DNA of 64,000 nucleotides, from the NCBI GenBank assembly GCA_009667805.1, contig CM019070.1:53404451-53468450 (forward strand), written 5' to 3'. The DNA comes from Leptobrachium leishanense (taxonomy: Eukaryota > Chordata > Amphibia > Anura > Megophryidae). The position numbers and the translations under genes are program-made. The notes under the pieces are model-generated. The model saw only the letters and a program-made list of their open reading frames with translations, was not told where the DNA came from and did no database searches. Of this stretch, positions 33,493 to 44,704 are shown one piece after another; the first letter of the stretch is position 1; the number at the start of each line of letters is the position of its first letter.

Positions 33493-34398
33493 CAGGGTTA
33501 TTCAAAGAGAGCCGATCTGGCCCCGAAATGTAACCGGACTCTGAAATTCAGCGTACGGTTACATTTCCTGGCCATTCGGCTATTCAGAGAAAAGGCAGTT
33601 CGCCAAATGTTGGCGAATTGCCTGCACGTACACATTGCCTGTTCGAGGGCTGTGAAAACCCCATAGAGAAGCAATGGTTCGTCTATTCAGAGAACATCGA
33701 ACAGCAGAGAAAAGTTGCCGAAATGTCCTGCCATTCGGTGGTTTAATTCAACAGGTTTATTCAGGAGAATCCCATAGGCTTCAATGTTAAAAAATATTCC
33801 CGTTTTAATCCAATATCTAATAAACTGTTTATCATTTTATTCTGCAGTAAAAAGTCTCTTTTATTTATGGATTTTTTTGGATCTTTTAGGCATTTTTTGG
33901 AATTTTTTTGCAACTGTTTTTACGTGTTTTTTTTTAAATCTTTTTTCCATTTTTGTGTAATGGCCCCTTTTATTATCATTCATTGGATCTTATATGTAAA
34001 TTTCAGACATTTTTGTTCAGTAGTTTTTTGCAAACAGTGTTTCAAATTTCAAACTTTCAAGCGTACTTTTTTTTTTCATTTTCAACTCGTTCGTCTTCAT
34101 GTCAGGTTTTTCCGGCGGCTGCTCTGCGCTGTGATCAGTGGATAGTCGGGTTTTTCCGGCATGTTCGGCGGGGTTATTCCAGCTGTTTCTGCTGGTTTTC
34201 GGTGAGTGTTCGGTGAGTATTTGGCGAGTGTTCCGCGAGTGTTCCGCGAGTGTTCTGTCGGTTTGCGGCGAGTATTCCCTGCACTACGGGGCGCTCTGTG
34301 GTGCTTGCTGAATACACCGCAGGGTCAGCGAACTGGGAATCGCCGAATCCCCCGAAGTGCGGGGAACGAAAAGTCACCGAATGTGCAATATGACCCTG
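33493..34398 (+). mobile_element. MITE family M, copy 3
   Basis: Left TIR CAGGGTTATTCAAAGAGAGC; the right end is degraded (ATATGACCCTG). The flanking triplets are TTA and TTA. Contains a small tandem array (GCGAGTGTTCC units, about 34205-34280) in place of the GGTTTGCGGCGA region of the other copies. Confidence 0.85.
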
Positions 34399-34925
34399 TT
34401 AGTGTCCATCACGGTGAAACTTTCTTTTTAGTGATTACACCTCGGTGTGTTTTGCAGAGGGGGATACTTGAGGCCCCCATGGCCATGAATAGGATTATCT
34501 TAAGTAGGTTTTCGAGCTACTACAGTGTAGCAGATACCTTGCTAAATATCAGTGTCAGGTTACTTGTGTTGGAAAAGAGTTTTTTGACTGGTTTGTGTAA
34601 CAAGAAACACAAGTGGGAGATTAAATCACACAGCCCAGCTTCAGCTCCATAGGGATTTGTCTAAATGGACGAAACTGCTGCCTGTGCTCCTTGTGTTATT
34701 ACACCATTCATCTTGTTCTTTATGTATACGTTAAACACATTTCTTTGTAGGGTACAATCAGCAAGGCACTAACAAGGCATTACTCCCACATTGCCCGGTG
34801 ATATATAATCGATGTGATGCATGTTGGAGTTTGGATTGTTTATAAAGTTGGTCAACACACAGGCAATTCTTGGTAATGTTTTTAACCCATACCACAGTGT
34901 GCATCACTGGTCTCGAAAACACATA

Positions 34926-37135
34926 CAGGGTTATTCAAAGAGATGCGAATTGCTGGCGAAAGGTAACCGAACAGTGAAATTCAGCGTACGGTTACCCTTC
35001 TTGGCCATCCGGCTATTCAGAGAGCAGACATTTCGCCAAATGTTGGCGAATTGCCTGCACATACGGTGCCTGTTCGTTGCCTGTTCGAGGGCAGTGAAAT
35101 CCCCATAGAGAAGCAATGCTTCGTCTATTCAGAGAACAAAACCCAGCAGTGAAAAGTTGCCGAATTTCCCTGCTGTTCGGTGGTTTCACTCGACAGGTAT
35201 ATACAGGCGAATCACATAGGCTTTAATGTTAAAAATATTCCCGTTTTGGGGGGGCGTGGCCGGCTGCCGAGGAGAAAGGTCGCATGTTGTTGGAGCTCCG
35301 CAGAATTCTCTTCTCCCCAGGCATTTTTTGTGAAACTAAACCGCTGAGTATCTTCCCTGGGGACCCTGGGCGGCTGGCCAACGGGATTGTGCCGACCGGA
35401 GCCCGTTTCCCCCCCTCCGGTCCAGAGCCTCGCCTGTTAGACGCCCTCTCCGTCTGGAGATCGCTGCTGGCAGCCATTTTGCGGCCTACTTCGCAGATTT
35501 TCCTGACTCCCGGTTCTGAACTCGGGTCCATGTCGGCTTCCGGGGGGATGGAGGGCCCATGTCTCCCGGATGTGCTGGACGCCGTGCTGCAGTTACTGGG
35601 GGACACGGACGACGAGAGCCCTGTGACACGGGGCGATGTGCGCCGCATGTTGGCGATGCTGTGCTCCGGCCGGAGACCCGAAGATTCAGCCAGCGGCATT
35701 TCCGGGAGCGAGACGCCCGCGGGGGTGCCACATGATGGTGTGCCGTTTGAGAAAGCGGAGACTGAGGAGCTGCGGGAGGGAGAGCCTGATCCCCCGATTC
35801 TACTGTTCGTCCCTCCGGAGGGAGCTCTGACCACGAGGCGTGCCTCTGCGGTGCCCGCATGTCGAGACTCGTATGGCCGGCGACAACTGGTGGGTGTGCT
35901 GGAGGCACCTGCTAGCATCGATCGGGACCTGGGGATCGACTGTCTACCCACCTTTGAAAACGAGATTCCGCCTGGTTCCCTCCTGCGGTTCCCTGCCTTG
36001 AAGCCCCCTGCGGCTTTGCCTTGGATGGCCGGAAACCCTGGTGGCGGTGCGGGCGAGGGCCTACTTGATGTGCCAGCTTTCTATTTCGCCGATAGGCCTC
36101 GCCTGCTCTGCCTCACCCTGCCTGCACCACAAATCCAGCTGTTTCGGGACACTGGCTGACATCAGGTCTGCATTTCCTCCCCCCTTTACCTGTCTAAAGG
36201 CAAATTGATGTGCTCCCAATGCTGCCCCCCCCTTCGCTTAGAGACGCTTTGGACACCATTTTATTTTCCTTTTCCCGCTGACTATCCCCGGCTGGGGATA
36301 AAAAAAAAAAATGTTGCTACTGATTTGATACTGATTTCTGCTGAGTTCATGCTGAACTTTTATTATCGCTGAACTGTACCTGCTGACTTTTCTTGTGCCC
36401 CTCCACCAGTTTTATGACGTTTTTTCCGAGCTTCTTTAGAGATCCCCCCCCTTTCCGTTTTACATGTTTATGAGTACACGCTGCCTGGTCCTGCGTGGCC
36501 AACCTTGGTGGTCGAATTGTGACCTTTTCACAAAATAAAAATTTTTAAATAAAAAATAAATAAAAAATATTCCCGTTTTAATTCAATATCTATTAAACCG
36601 TTGATTATAATATTCTACAGTAAAGAGTCTCTTTATCTTTAGATTTTTAGGATCTTTTCGGCATTTTTGCAAACATTTTTTTTAATTCTTTTTTTTCTGT
36701 AACAGCCCTTTTTATTACCATTCATTGGATCTTATATGTAAATTTCAGACATTTTCGTTCAGTAGTTTCTTTGCAAACAGCGTTTTACTTTTCAAACATT
36801 CAAGCATACTGTTTTTTTTTCACTCCATTCGTCTGCAGTGTCGGGTTTTTCCGGCGGCTGCTTTGCGCTCTGATCGGCTCCTGCTCGGGTTTCTCCGGCG
36901 TGTTCGGCGGGGTTAATCCAGATGTTTTTGCGGGTTTCAGTGAGCCTTCGCCGGGTTTTGCGGTGAGTTTTCGGGCGGGTTTGTGGCGACTTTTCCCTGC
37001 ATTACGACGGCCCTGTGGTGCTTGCTGCATACACCGCAGGGTCGCCGAAATGGGATCGCCAAATCGCACCGAATTGAAGAGAACGAAAAGTCACCGAAAG
37101 TGCGGTAACTTTTCGATTCTCTTAGAATAACCCTG
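34926..37135 (+). mobile_element. MITE family M, copy 4, split by a later LINE-type insertion
   Basis: The left half is 34926-35247 and the right half 36563-37135; together they form a standard family M copy with ATA/ATA flanks. The gap is filled by the nested element at 35248-36562. Confidence 0.9.
35248..36562 (+). mobile_element. Non-autonomous L1-like insertion with its own 291-codon frame
   Basis: A perfect 17-bp duplication of the target (35231-35247 and 36563-36579, AAAAATATTCCCGTTTT) and an A-rich tail (ACAAAATAAAAATTTTTAAA...) show target-primed insertion. The 5' start (GGGGGGGCGTGGCCGGCTGC...GGTCGCAT...GGAGCTCCG) mirrors the 5' start of the L1-like element at 57846, so it is a relative. 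No EN or RT is present. A frame from 35284 to 36159 (291 codons) spans most of the body: GC-rich, acidic, no domain recognised. It may be chance. Confidence 0.75.
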
Positions 37136-37245
37136 ATATTTTTTTCCACTGACTCGTGTCTTTTTTTTTCCCAGGAGCTCAGATTATCCATAGATTGGCA
37201 CCTCCAGGTATCTTTCACTAACATTGTCGCTTATTATGTTTGCAG

Positions 37246-37366
37246 TGCATCGACCCTGAAGAAGCTTGTACCCTCCTCAATTTCAGGATGATAATGGCAA
37301 TGATGCACAATAAGAAGACTTTCACAAAACCTTTAGTAGTTGTCAGCGATGTAGACGCAGCAAAAG
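37246..37366 (+). CDS. tgfbr3: tgfbr3 coding exon, window exon 8 (end of ZP-C)
   Basis: The acceptor is ...tatgtttgcag; the donor is gtaatt at 37367. Forty codons plus one base (phase 1 end): CIDPEEACTLLNFRMIMAMM, HNKKTFTKPLVVVSDVD, AAK. The paired cysteines (C-x6-C) and the NKKTFTKPL motif match betaglycan. The last G joins AT of the next exon to make Asp. A MITE copy ends about 110 bases upstream of this exon. Confidence 0.95.
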
Positions 37367-38080
37367 GTAATTGGCATTAGAAAAAAACATTTCTTATTTC
37401 CAAATGGTAATATCCCTGAATGTTTCACTGTATCTAATCAAGTATGCTCCATCACCGCGCAGTTTAATGTTTCAATGTAGCATTCTGCTGAGCGCTACAA
37501 TGTCATTACCTCACTGATCTGTTACAGTCAAATGTATACATCATCAGTCTCGGCAAAAGTTATAGGATGGTATAACAAGCTTAAAATATTTGGGCCACAG
37601 GATTTAGCTTGATGTAAACATTTCAGTACCAAAGATATCCTTAAATGGGGATGTAATTGAATTTTGCTCAGAACATTCTGCAAGAGCGATCTGCCATGTC
37701 AGCGGAGGAGTGAAACAAGAAAAATTACTAATTATACTTGAATATAACTCTGACGGCTTCTTTTCTTGTTATGCTTCAGTGTAACAAGTGTCAATAGAAC
37801 AAGTCAGACAAGCTGCCAGTTATTTGTCCGTATATTCCACGCTCAGGCCTCCATTCAATAAATTGACCAAACCTTCGAAAAATGGCAAAGCGATAAACCA
37901 CATCACTAAACTATTTTTAGGGGGGGGGTGAAACCTGTTATTGCACACAATAATATCTGTAGTCCTTTTGGCAGGGTCCTTCCAGGACACCTGCACGGAT
38001 AAAGGAATATATATATATATATAAATAAATAGCCCCTTTACTTACCCACTACTGAGGCAGGTAAGGGGTTAACACATGTA
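37367..38080. other. Intron, nothing recognised
   Basis: A G-run (37921-37928) and a short TA tract (38009-38030). No exon. Confidence 0.5.
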
Positions 38081-38225
38081 TTATTATTATTTATTTATAA
38101 AGCGCCAGCATATTACGCAGCGCTGTACAATGGGCACAACATAGACAGGGTTACAATACATTGAACAACATTTTACAAACCAGTACAGGAGGAAACAAGG
38201 CCCTATTCCTGTGGGAATTTACAAT
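38080..38225. mobile_element. Interspersed repeat (AAAGCGCCAGCATATTACGC family)
   Basis: ATTTATAAAGCGCCAGCATA...GCAGCGCTGTACAATGGG...GAATTTACAATCTA is a widespread amphibian repeat end. A reversed scrap (GTACAACGCTACGGAACTTG...GGCGCTTTAGAA) lies at 55520-55556. Confidence 0.6.
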
Positions 38226-38562
38226 CTAGAAACTGATAGTCTGTACAATTCGTAATTGATAATCCATTACATGGATCCCTTATCCCCCATTGGACCCAAA
38301 TGCTCAACTGTATAGCAGGGACAGACACCCAATGCACTCCCCATTTTACTAAAAAGCATACATTACCCCCACACCCCCAATAAAATTCCTATATACTAAA
38401 TAATACCCCCTTACTTAACCTAATGAGCCTATGGTTTACAGTCACATGACATTTTCATTTTGATGGGAGATTTTTATTGCACATTTAAAACTTTTTTTAA
38501 AACTTCCTGAAATAAAAGGAGGCGTTAGAAGATGAAATAAAAATATGTATAATGAATTCAAT

Positions 38563-38636
38563 GACCCAGGACATAGTTGAAAATGAGAGAAATCTCAATG
38601 TATCCTTCGTGGTAAAATACTTTATAAATAAATGTT
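38563..38636 (+). mobile_element. SINE 3'-tail fragment
   Basis: CCCAGGACATAGTTGAAAAT...CAATGTATCCTTCGTGGTAA matches the tail of the SINE at 52211-52384. Confidence 0.65.
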
Positions 38637-39251
38637 TTTTTCCCTTTGTTTTTTCTGCTTTGAGCTCCGCACCTAGAAGAGAGATTTGGTTCACAACCAA
38701 GCAGCTTGTTTTTTCATAAAAATAGGACTGTGCTAAGAGCACGAACAGATCCTCAAAATGTTACCGAACACGCATGGAACAATAGGACAACATGCGGTAT
38801 CTCTCCTAAAGTACCGAGATTAGCAGTGCTGCTGATGGGAGGGTGACACAGTGATAGCTTTGTTCAGGAAAGAATGTAACTGTACATGATAGTGATATTA
38901 TGAATTCCAGAACGCAATATCTCCGTCTAAAGGCCTTTCCTCTTGTTCAAAGAATTAAAAAAGATCCTCTGATATATTTTGTTAAAGTGTTATGTCTAAA
39001 GAAGCAATGTGCCAGTCTCCTTCCCGAAACGTCGATGACACTCAGGAGGGTGCTAGGCGCTCACTACCTAGCTGTCCCTCCTTGCCATTTGATACATTTT
39101 TATAGACGAAGCAAGAAATGAAGGTTGACCAGAATATAGGGGACAATGCAAAGTTACTTTGGTTTTTGGGATGCCCCATATTTGTGGTGATACTAAAAAC
39201 ATTACTTTTCAAACTTTAAAGGCCCTATCACCTCCTTAATGTTGGTGCTCA

Positions 39252-39815
39252 CTAGAGATGTGTATTCGTTTCGGAAAAATTCGGAATTTGGAACGAAATT
39301 TGATAATTCGTATTCGGAAGTACTTCCGAATACCAAATCGATACAATACAAATACGAAACAATATATAACGAATTTATTTTGTTTTACACTGTGTCATCA
39401 TCAAAAAAGAAATATTTGAACAATTGATATCAACTATTGAATTTGAAATGAACTATCAAATTGATATCAACTATCGAATTGATCTTAACTTACAATACAA
39501 GTAATAGTCAGCAAAGGACTTTATGAAACAAATTCATTTTGTTTCACTGTTTAGTTTGACTCAAATACTAAATCTGTGACACAGCTTAAAATTTAACCCT
39601 AGCTTTTCTTTTAACAGCAAAATTTGATTAATTGGGGCTTTATCTAGTGATCCAAAATTCTAATTATCGACTATCGAATTGATATATGAAATTTCAAATC
39701 GATACGAAACTAAACGAAATACAAAACGAAATTAGTTACGAAATTCCGAAAACTAAAGGATTTAAAAACGTAACGAAAGTAAACAAAACAAATTTTTCAG
39801 CCATGCACATCCCTA
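39252..39815. mobile_element. Inverted-repeat element rich in CGAAT/ATTCG
   Basis: The left end CTAGAGATGTGTATTCG and right end GCCATGCACATCCCTAG are imperfect TIRs. The interior is a dense field of TTCGG, CGAAT and TCGAT words with internal palindromes (TTCGGAAGTACTTCCGAA). No coding capacity. TSD unclear. Confidence 0.65.
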
Positions 39816-39939
39816 GACTGCTTACATCAGTGAGCGCTAGTGCTAGGTAAAAAAAGAGGTGATAGCGTGACGCCCAGATCAGATCCCGATTGCTAACGGG
39901 TTAAAAAATCCATTAGTGCCTCGGTATCAGCGCTTTCTA

Positions 39940-40274
39940 GCACAAGCATACTATACTTTGCGCTTCCTATACTTAACATGGGGAGCACAAAGAGTAAGCA
40001 GAGAGTAATTAGCGTTAGGATCAAAAAGTCCCAACGCTAATTACTCACCGCTAACTTAAAATCAGATACTCGCCTCTCATCCCCCGGAGCGAACGACGGC
40101 CCGATCCGCCACCGGGAGCAGAGTGAGACTGGGGACAAATATTCCCCAGCCTTCCCCCTCGTTCACTCCGAGGCCATGCATGATGTCGTGAGAGAGAAAT
40201 CACATGACCCAGAAGCACAAGCCTCCATGGAGTCCTATGGGCTCCAGGAGGGGATACTCGCGGCGGCGCATTAG
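39940..40274. mobile_element. GC-rich MITE, family D copy 2 (partial)
   Basis: TTGCGCTTCCTATACTTAAC, GGAGCAGAGTGAGACTGGGG and GGAGTCCTATGGGCTCCAGG align with 18055-18425. It ends about 95 bases before the tgfbr3 micro-exon. Confidence 0.6.
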
Positions 40275-40368
40275 AGTGTTCTACAGAATTAATGATGGAC
40301 TTATTCTAGTGAAATATTTGTATAGTTGTATGTATTTGTCAAAACAGTATTTTTTTGTTGTTTTGCAG

Positions 40369-40407
40369 ATCAGTCTGTAAATGGTAAAAGCCCAAGTGTT
40401 CCACAAC
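40369..40407 (+). CDS. tgfbr3: tgfbr3 micro-exon, window exon 9 (juxtamembrane stalk)
   Basis: A 39-nt exon between a strong acceptor (ttttttgttgttttgcag) and the donor gtaagt at 40408. With the G from the previous exon it reads DQSVNGKSPSVPQ, then one base of the next codon. It encodes the short polar linker between ZP-C and the membrane helix. Sequence conservation is low, as expected for a stalk. The call rests on splice-site quality and on phase, since phase 1 at both ends fits both neighbours exactly. Confidence 0.85.
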
Positions 40408-40638
40408 GTAAGTATGTAAATAAAATGCCTGCAAATATCACAGAAAAAAACTGCTGCTAGTGTAAGTTTAATACTGGTAGGGATGTTCCCGCTCCTTGTA
40501 ATGTGTTTATCCCAATTAAACGTGTATAAACAACAAATAAGATAATCCATTCCTAACAAGAGGTCAGGTACATCTCCAAATGGCACGGAAATCCTGGAAC
40601 AACATCTGACATGCCATAGAGTCATTAAAACTGTCTAG

Positions 40639-40821
40639 CAGGGTTATTCAGAGAAAGGTGAAAACCAGGAGAATTGGCAGGAGAAGAGAACAATCTAGAC
40701 CAAATAGCCGATTTGGAAAGTGAAAATAAATGGGAGAATTTTTCTGGCTTGGTTATTTTGACCTAGCATTTTTACATCTCCACTCATTCTCCTGAGTTTC
40801 ACCTTTCTTTGAATAGACCTG
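40639..40821. mobile_element. 183-bp MITE with family M-like termini
   Basis: CAGGGTTATTCAGAGAAAGG...GAAAACCAGGAGAAT at the left pairs with ATTCTCCTGAGTTTCACCTT...TTGAATAGACCTG at the right (TIRs about 35 nt). TAG/TAG flanks. The interior is unrelated to family M. Confidence 0.8.
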
Positions 40822-40906
40822 TAGTACTTTAAAATGATGTCTTGCAAAAACTCTGCAGAACAGCCAGCTGCAAATATGTAGGATGCTGAAGGATATTATG
40901 CCCTCC

Positions 40907-41200
40907 TTAATCCCTTCACTACAAAGTGAATTTTACATAAAACCACTGGCAGGACCTGGTGGTTTTATGGAATATCACTTTCCAATACACACACAGTAAA
41001 AATATACAGAAACTGTATATGTCGACTGTAGGTAAGGCCTATTTGAAAGGCAGAGTGCTCCCTCTGCTGGCCAAAAATCACTACCACATGTGCATTACTG
41101 TTTGGGCTCCGGGGTTCCTAGACGGAAAAACTGACCTCCAAGCCTTTCAAACAATTTCAATACATCGGCTGTCAAGTCTGATGTGTTGAAAATTTAGGGG
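40907..41200. mobile_element. TTAA-type element, family T copy 3 (one end only, inverted)
   Basis: TTAATCCCTTCACTACAAAG starts it. The following segment is the inverted counterpart of the right end of copy 2 (TTTTACATAAAACCACTGG). The opposite terminus is not found; probably truncated. It contains a weaker CTCF-like stretch (41057-41072, one mismatch). Confidence 0.6.
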
Positions 41201-41229
41201 TGATATTTTGGAGCTCTTTGAATAACCAC

Positions 41230-42520
41230 ATAAGTCATTGCGCTTTGGGTGGGACTGTCCCATATTTCATGGCTGTCCACATACAAATCTCGCTGATTAA
41301 CCACCAAGGAATTGATCAGAGGGGGCCCTAGTGTTACTGAGACAAAGATCAACGGTGAGGCCCAAATAATTAAGCAAAACATGCAGAAATTACCCCTATA
41401 AATTATTATGAATGAACGCTCACACATACATCCTGGTTGACAGGTGTATGTGAAGTGAAGAGTTTATTTGAGTGCAGTGCCATATGCACATGAATTTGAC
41501 ATTATCCACAAATTGAATCGAGGCCCCTGTAGGAGGGAGGCCTTAGGCGGCTGCCTAATTTGTCTAATTATAGAGCCACCTCGGGAATTCATATACTCTA
41601 ACTACAGTATATAAAATATGATTCCAGATGTCGACATTCCCTATAACCAGTAACTACCCATGATTCAAGCCAAAAAGCAGGGAGAGCATCATTGAGGATG
41701 TAAATCACAACCATCTGGAGGGTGATGGTTAACCCTCGTTGTAGTGGTAGGTCTCTCTGTAACTTGGATTATTTTAAGGTGCTCATGTCTGGGAATTTTC
41801 TACAGAAAATCCTTTTCAGCTTTCCGACTCTTATCTCTAAACTCCATCGCTGTCCCCTGTATCGCTAGAGTGAAACGGATATAAGTAATTTAATAAGAAT
41901 AAATACCTCAAGGGCTTTACATGAATAGAACCATATTTATGTATATCAATAAAGGGTGTCTCTGTGCCTTTTTTTTTCCCCGAGTGCAGGATGTGTACTT
42001 TTTTTTGTCTGGAATTAGTTTCAAACATTTATTTTTTGCCAAATATTGAGAACAATGGATTCTATTTCTGTGGTTTCTGTCCTTCGCCTGACATCGCTTA
42101 TTTTACAAGCGTTTTCCGATCTCCACCTACAAATGGGAACAGAGCCAAATAGGTCCTCGTGTTTTACAAAATAAAAGTTGGCTGAAATCGGCGTACACAT
42201 GTAGGAATAAGTGATATTTCCTTAAATCTTAGCAACGCTGTCAGACCGGTATTAAAAAGCCTGCCATATTTAAGTGTTTTTACAAAAAAATCCATTCATC
42301 ATTAAAAGTAACAGATTCAACATGGTTTTCCAAGCCTCTGACTTGTAACGGTTATGTGGTACGGTCATTCTACCTGGGTTTTGCCGATTCGTGATTTTAT
42401 CATCATCTTTTTAATGGAGATGTAGGAAGAACTGTCATTTCATTGTACATTTATTTGATGTTCAGCCAATGGAAATCATGGCATAAATGTAGCTAAACAA
42501 TTTTATTAATTTTTTTTAAT
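41230..42520. other. Intron, nothing recognised
   Basis: No exon or repeat family is seen ahead of the transmembrane exon. Confidence 0.5.
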
Positions 42521-42522
42521 AG

Positions 42523-42630
42523 CTATTTTCTATGGGCTGGACACACCGACAGTCGTAGGAATTGCGTTTGCAGCTTTCATTATTGGCGCACTTCTAACAG
42601 GAGCCTTATGGTACATCTATTCTCACACAG
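42523..42630 (+). CDS. tgfbr3: tgfbr3 coding exon, window exon 10 (transmembrane helix)
   Basis: The acceptor is ...ttttttttaatag; the donor is gtacgt at 42631. It enters at phase 1 and leaves at phase 1: [37 protein letters not shown] hydrophobic helix of about 23 residues is followed by the WYIYSHT stop-transfer segment shared by betaglycan and endoglin. [15 protein letters not shown] is the betaglycan version. The Ser/Thr-rich cytoplasmic tail with the PDZ-binding end must be in a further exon, which I did not find in 42631-64000. Confidence 0.96.
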
Positions 42631-42667
42631 GTACGTTGTTTTTTTCGATTAATTTATACATGTATTA

Positions 42668-42838
42668 CAGCAGTGGTCCCCAACCCTGCTCCTCAACCCC
42701 TAACACACCAGATTTCAAGGATCACCATGGGCAAATGCAAACTGAAACCTGTAATCACTGAACAACTGTTCTCTGCTTCGGGTATCTGCAAACCTGGCCT
42801 GTTAGGGGAAATGGAGTACAAGGGTTGGGAACCAGCGT
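42668..42838. mobile_element. Short TIR element (CAGTGGTCCCCAACCCTG)
   Basis: The left end CAGTGGTCCCCAACCCTGCT and right end ACAAGGGTTGGGAACCAGCG are complementary. The flanking octamers match imperfectly, so a hAT-type MITE is plausible. Fragments of the family are at 19722-19805 and 32740-32840. Confidence 0.65.
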
Positions 42839-43142
42839 GTTACTCCATTGCAATAAGTGTTTCACGCCTCAGGGGGATATTCATTTTTGTAGGATACCTG
42901 TATATGTGTAGTTCTGTCTTGTCCACCTTTCATACCTCGCTATGTTGATATGATGCATAAATATATATTTACTAAACAACCATCATCATTCACAAGGCTA
43001 GACATGTTTGAGACCTAAATCAAGCAGCTGGGGCCCAGGGCCCCCTATAATATGACTCATGAGTCCTAGCAACATGTGACAAGAGTCACTTTGGACTGGG
43101 GGTACCTGGCCTTGGCGTTACGACTGGTTGATGTGGGACTAT

Positions 43143-44040
43143 CAGGGTTATCCAAAGAGATTCGAATTGCTTGAGAAAGGTAACCGAACGCTGAAAATCA
43201 GCCTTCGGTTACCTTTCCTGGCCATTCGGCTATCCAGAGAGCAGGCAATTCGCCAAATCCTGTCGAATTGCCTGAACATACGGTGCCTGTTCGTCCCTGT
43301 TCGAGGCAGTGAAATCCCCATGAAAAAGCACTGCTTCGGCTATTCAGAGAACACAAACCAGCAGTGAAAGGTTCCCGAAATGCCCTGCCATTCGGTGGTT
43401 TAATTCGGCAAGTTAATTCAGGAGAATCCCATAGGCTTCAATGTTAAAAATATTCCCGTTTTAATTCAATATCTAATAAACCGTTCATTATAAAATTCTG
43501 CAGCAAAAAGTCTCTTTATTTATAGATTTTTTAGGATACTTTAAGCATTTTTCTGAATTTTTTTAAAAAAAATTAAAAGTCCGATTTTTTTTTTTTTTTT
43601 TTTCAGTTTACTTATTTTTTCTGTAACAGCCCTCTTTGTTATCATTCCCTGGATCTCCTGTGAAAATTTCAGACATTTTCGCTCAGTAGTTTCTTTGCAA
43701 ACAGCGTTTCTTTTTCCCAGATTCATACAAATGGTTTTGCTAATTTATTCACTGCCTCCTCTACGTCACAGCTGCTTCGGCTCTGTGTGATTCGGCTCAT
43801 GTTCGGCTCCTGTTCGGCTTTTTCGAAGGTTAATCCAGATGTTTTTGCTTGTTTTCAGCGTGCATTCGGTTAGTTTTCGTCAGGTTTTCGGCAGCTTTTC
43901 CCTGCAATTCGGGGACCCTGTGGTGTTTGCTGAATACACCGCAGGGTCACCGAAATGCAATCGGCAAAAGGAACCGAATTGAAGAGAACGAAAAGTCACC
44001 GAACGTGCGGTGACTTTTCGAATCTCTTTGGATAACCCTG
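43143..44040 (+). mobile_element. MITE family M, copy 5
   Basis: CAGGGTTATCCAAAGAGATT and TCTCTTTGGATAACCCTG, a compensating change in both TIRs. TAT/TAT flanks. The internal hairpin is near-perfect (CAATTCGCCAAATCCTGTCG...AATTG). Confidence 0.9.
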
Positions 44041-44049
44041 TATGGGTTC

Positions 44050-44700
44050 TGGGGGGTCTGACACGTTATTAAATCCCCCAACCCTCTCTTATGTCCAAGT
44101 CACCCTGTGCCTATAAGGGTACAGGGTGTATGTGTTATGTATGAATATTATTATTGTTAATATCGTAATTGTCTGTTTATATTTTATTGTTATGTATAAT
44201 ATGATTACTGTGTGTCACTGTAGCCCTTCCACCCTCCTCCCCTGTAAAAGGTTTGAAAGGTCATTGTCTATCTGGTTTGGCAAACATTGTCCTATTATCA
44301 AATACTGTAAAATCAAAATACCCTGTTTATCCTTATGATCTGCTATTGTTCTATTGTTCTGTTTTGTTGATATGATGCACAATGCCACTTGGTGTCCAGA
44401 GTTAATTCAATTATCTGTCCCTAATTTAATTATGTCCCAAATACCAAGAAGTCAGAGAGGGATGCTTTTTCCATTCGCCTCTAGGGGCCTGATTGCACTG
44501 TATATATAGCTCATGAAGGCTCAGTTCCTGTCTGCCTGATCTACCCAAAGATCTGTGTTCTGCCTTATTTCTGGGGAACAAAATTACAGCTCTTTCAGTG
44601 TATCTGTCTTTCAGCTTTGGCTAAGGGCTGGAGAAGGCACAAATGACTGGGAGCGGCATTAGCAGATGTGATCCAGTTGGGGTACTGAGATCTGTTACAC
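44050..44700. other. Possible solo LTR or old repeat
   Basis: A TATATATAG box at about 44500 followed by GCTCAGTTCCTGTCTGCC, and a candidate TG...CA span, give it the look of an LTR. No TSD or internal retroviral sequence is seen, so the call is tentative. Confidence 0.25.
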
Positions 44701-44704
44701 AAAT

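Noticed and set aside
35229..35951. 240-codon minus-strand frame opposite the 291-codon frame
   Set aside because: Shadow frame in GC-rich DNA, with no domain and no independent support.
44050..44700. Solo LTR of a retrotransposon or endogenous retrovirus
   Set aside because: Only a TATA-like box and loose TG/CA ends are seen. No TSD, primer-binding site or internal region, so it is kept only as a low-confidence feature.
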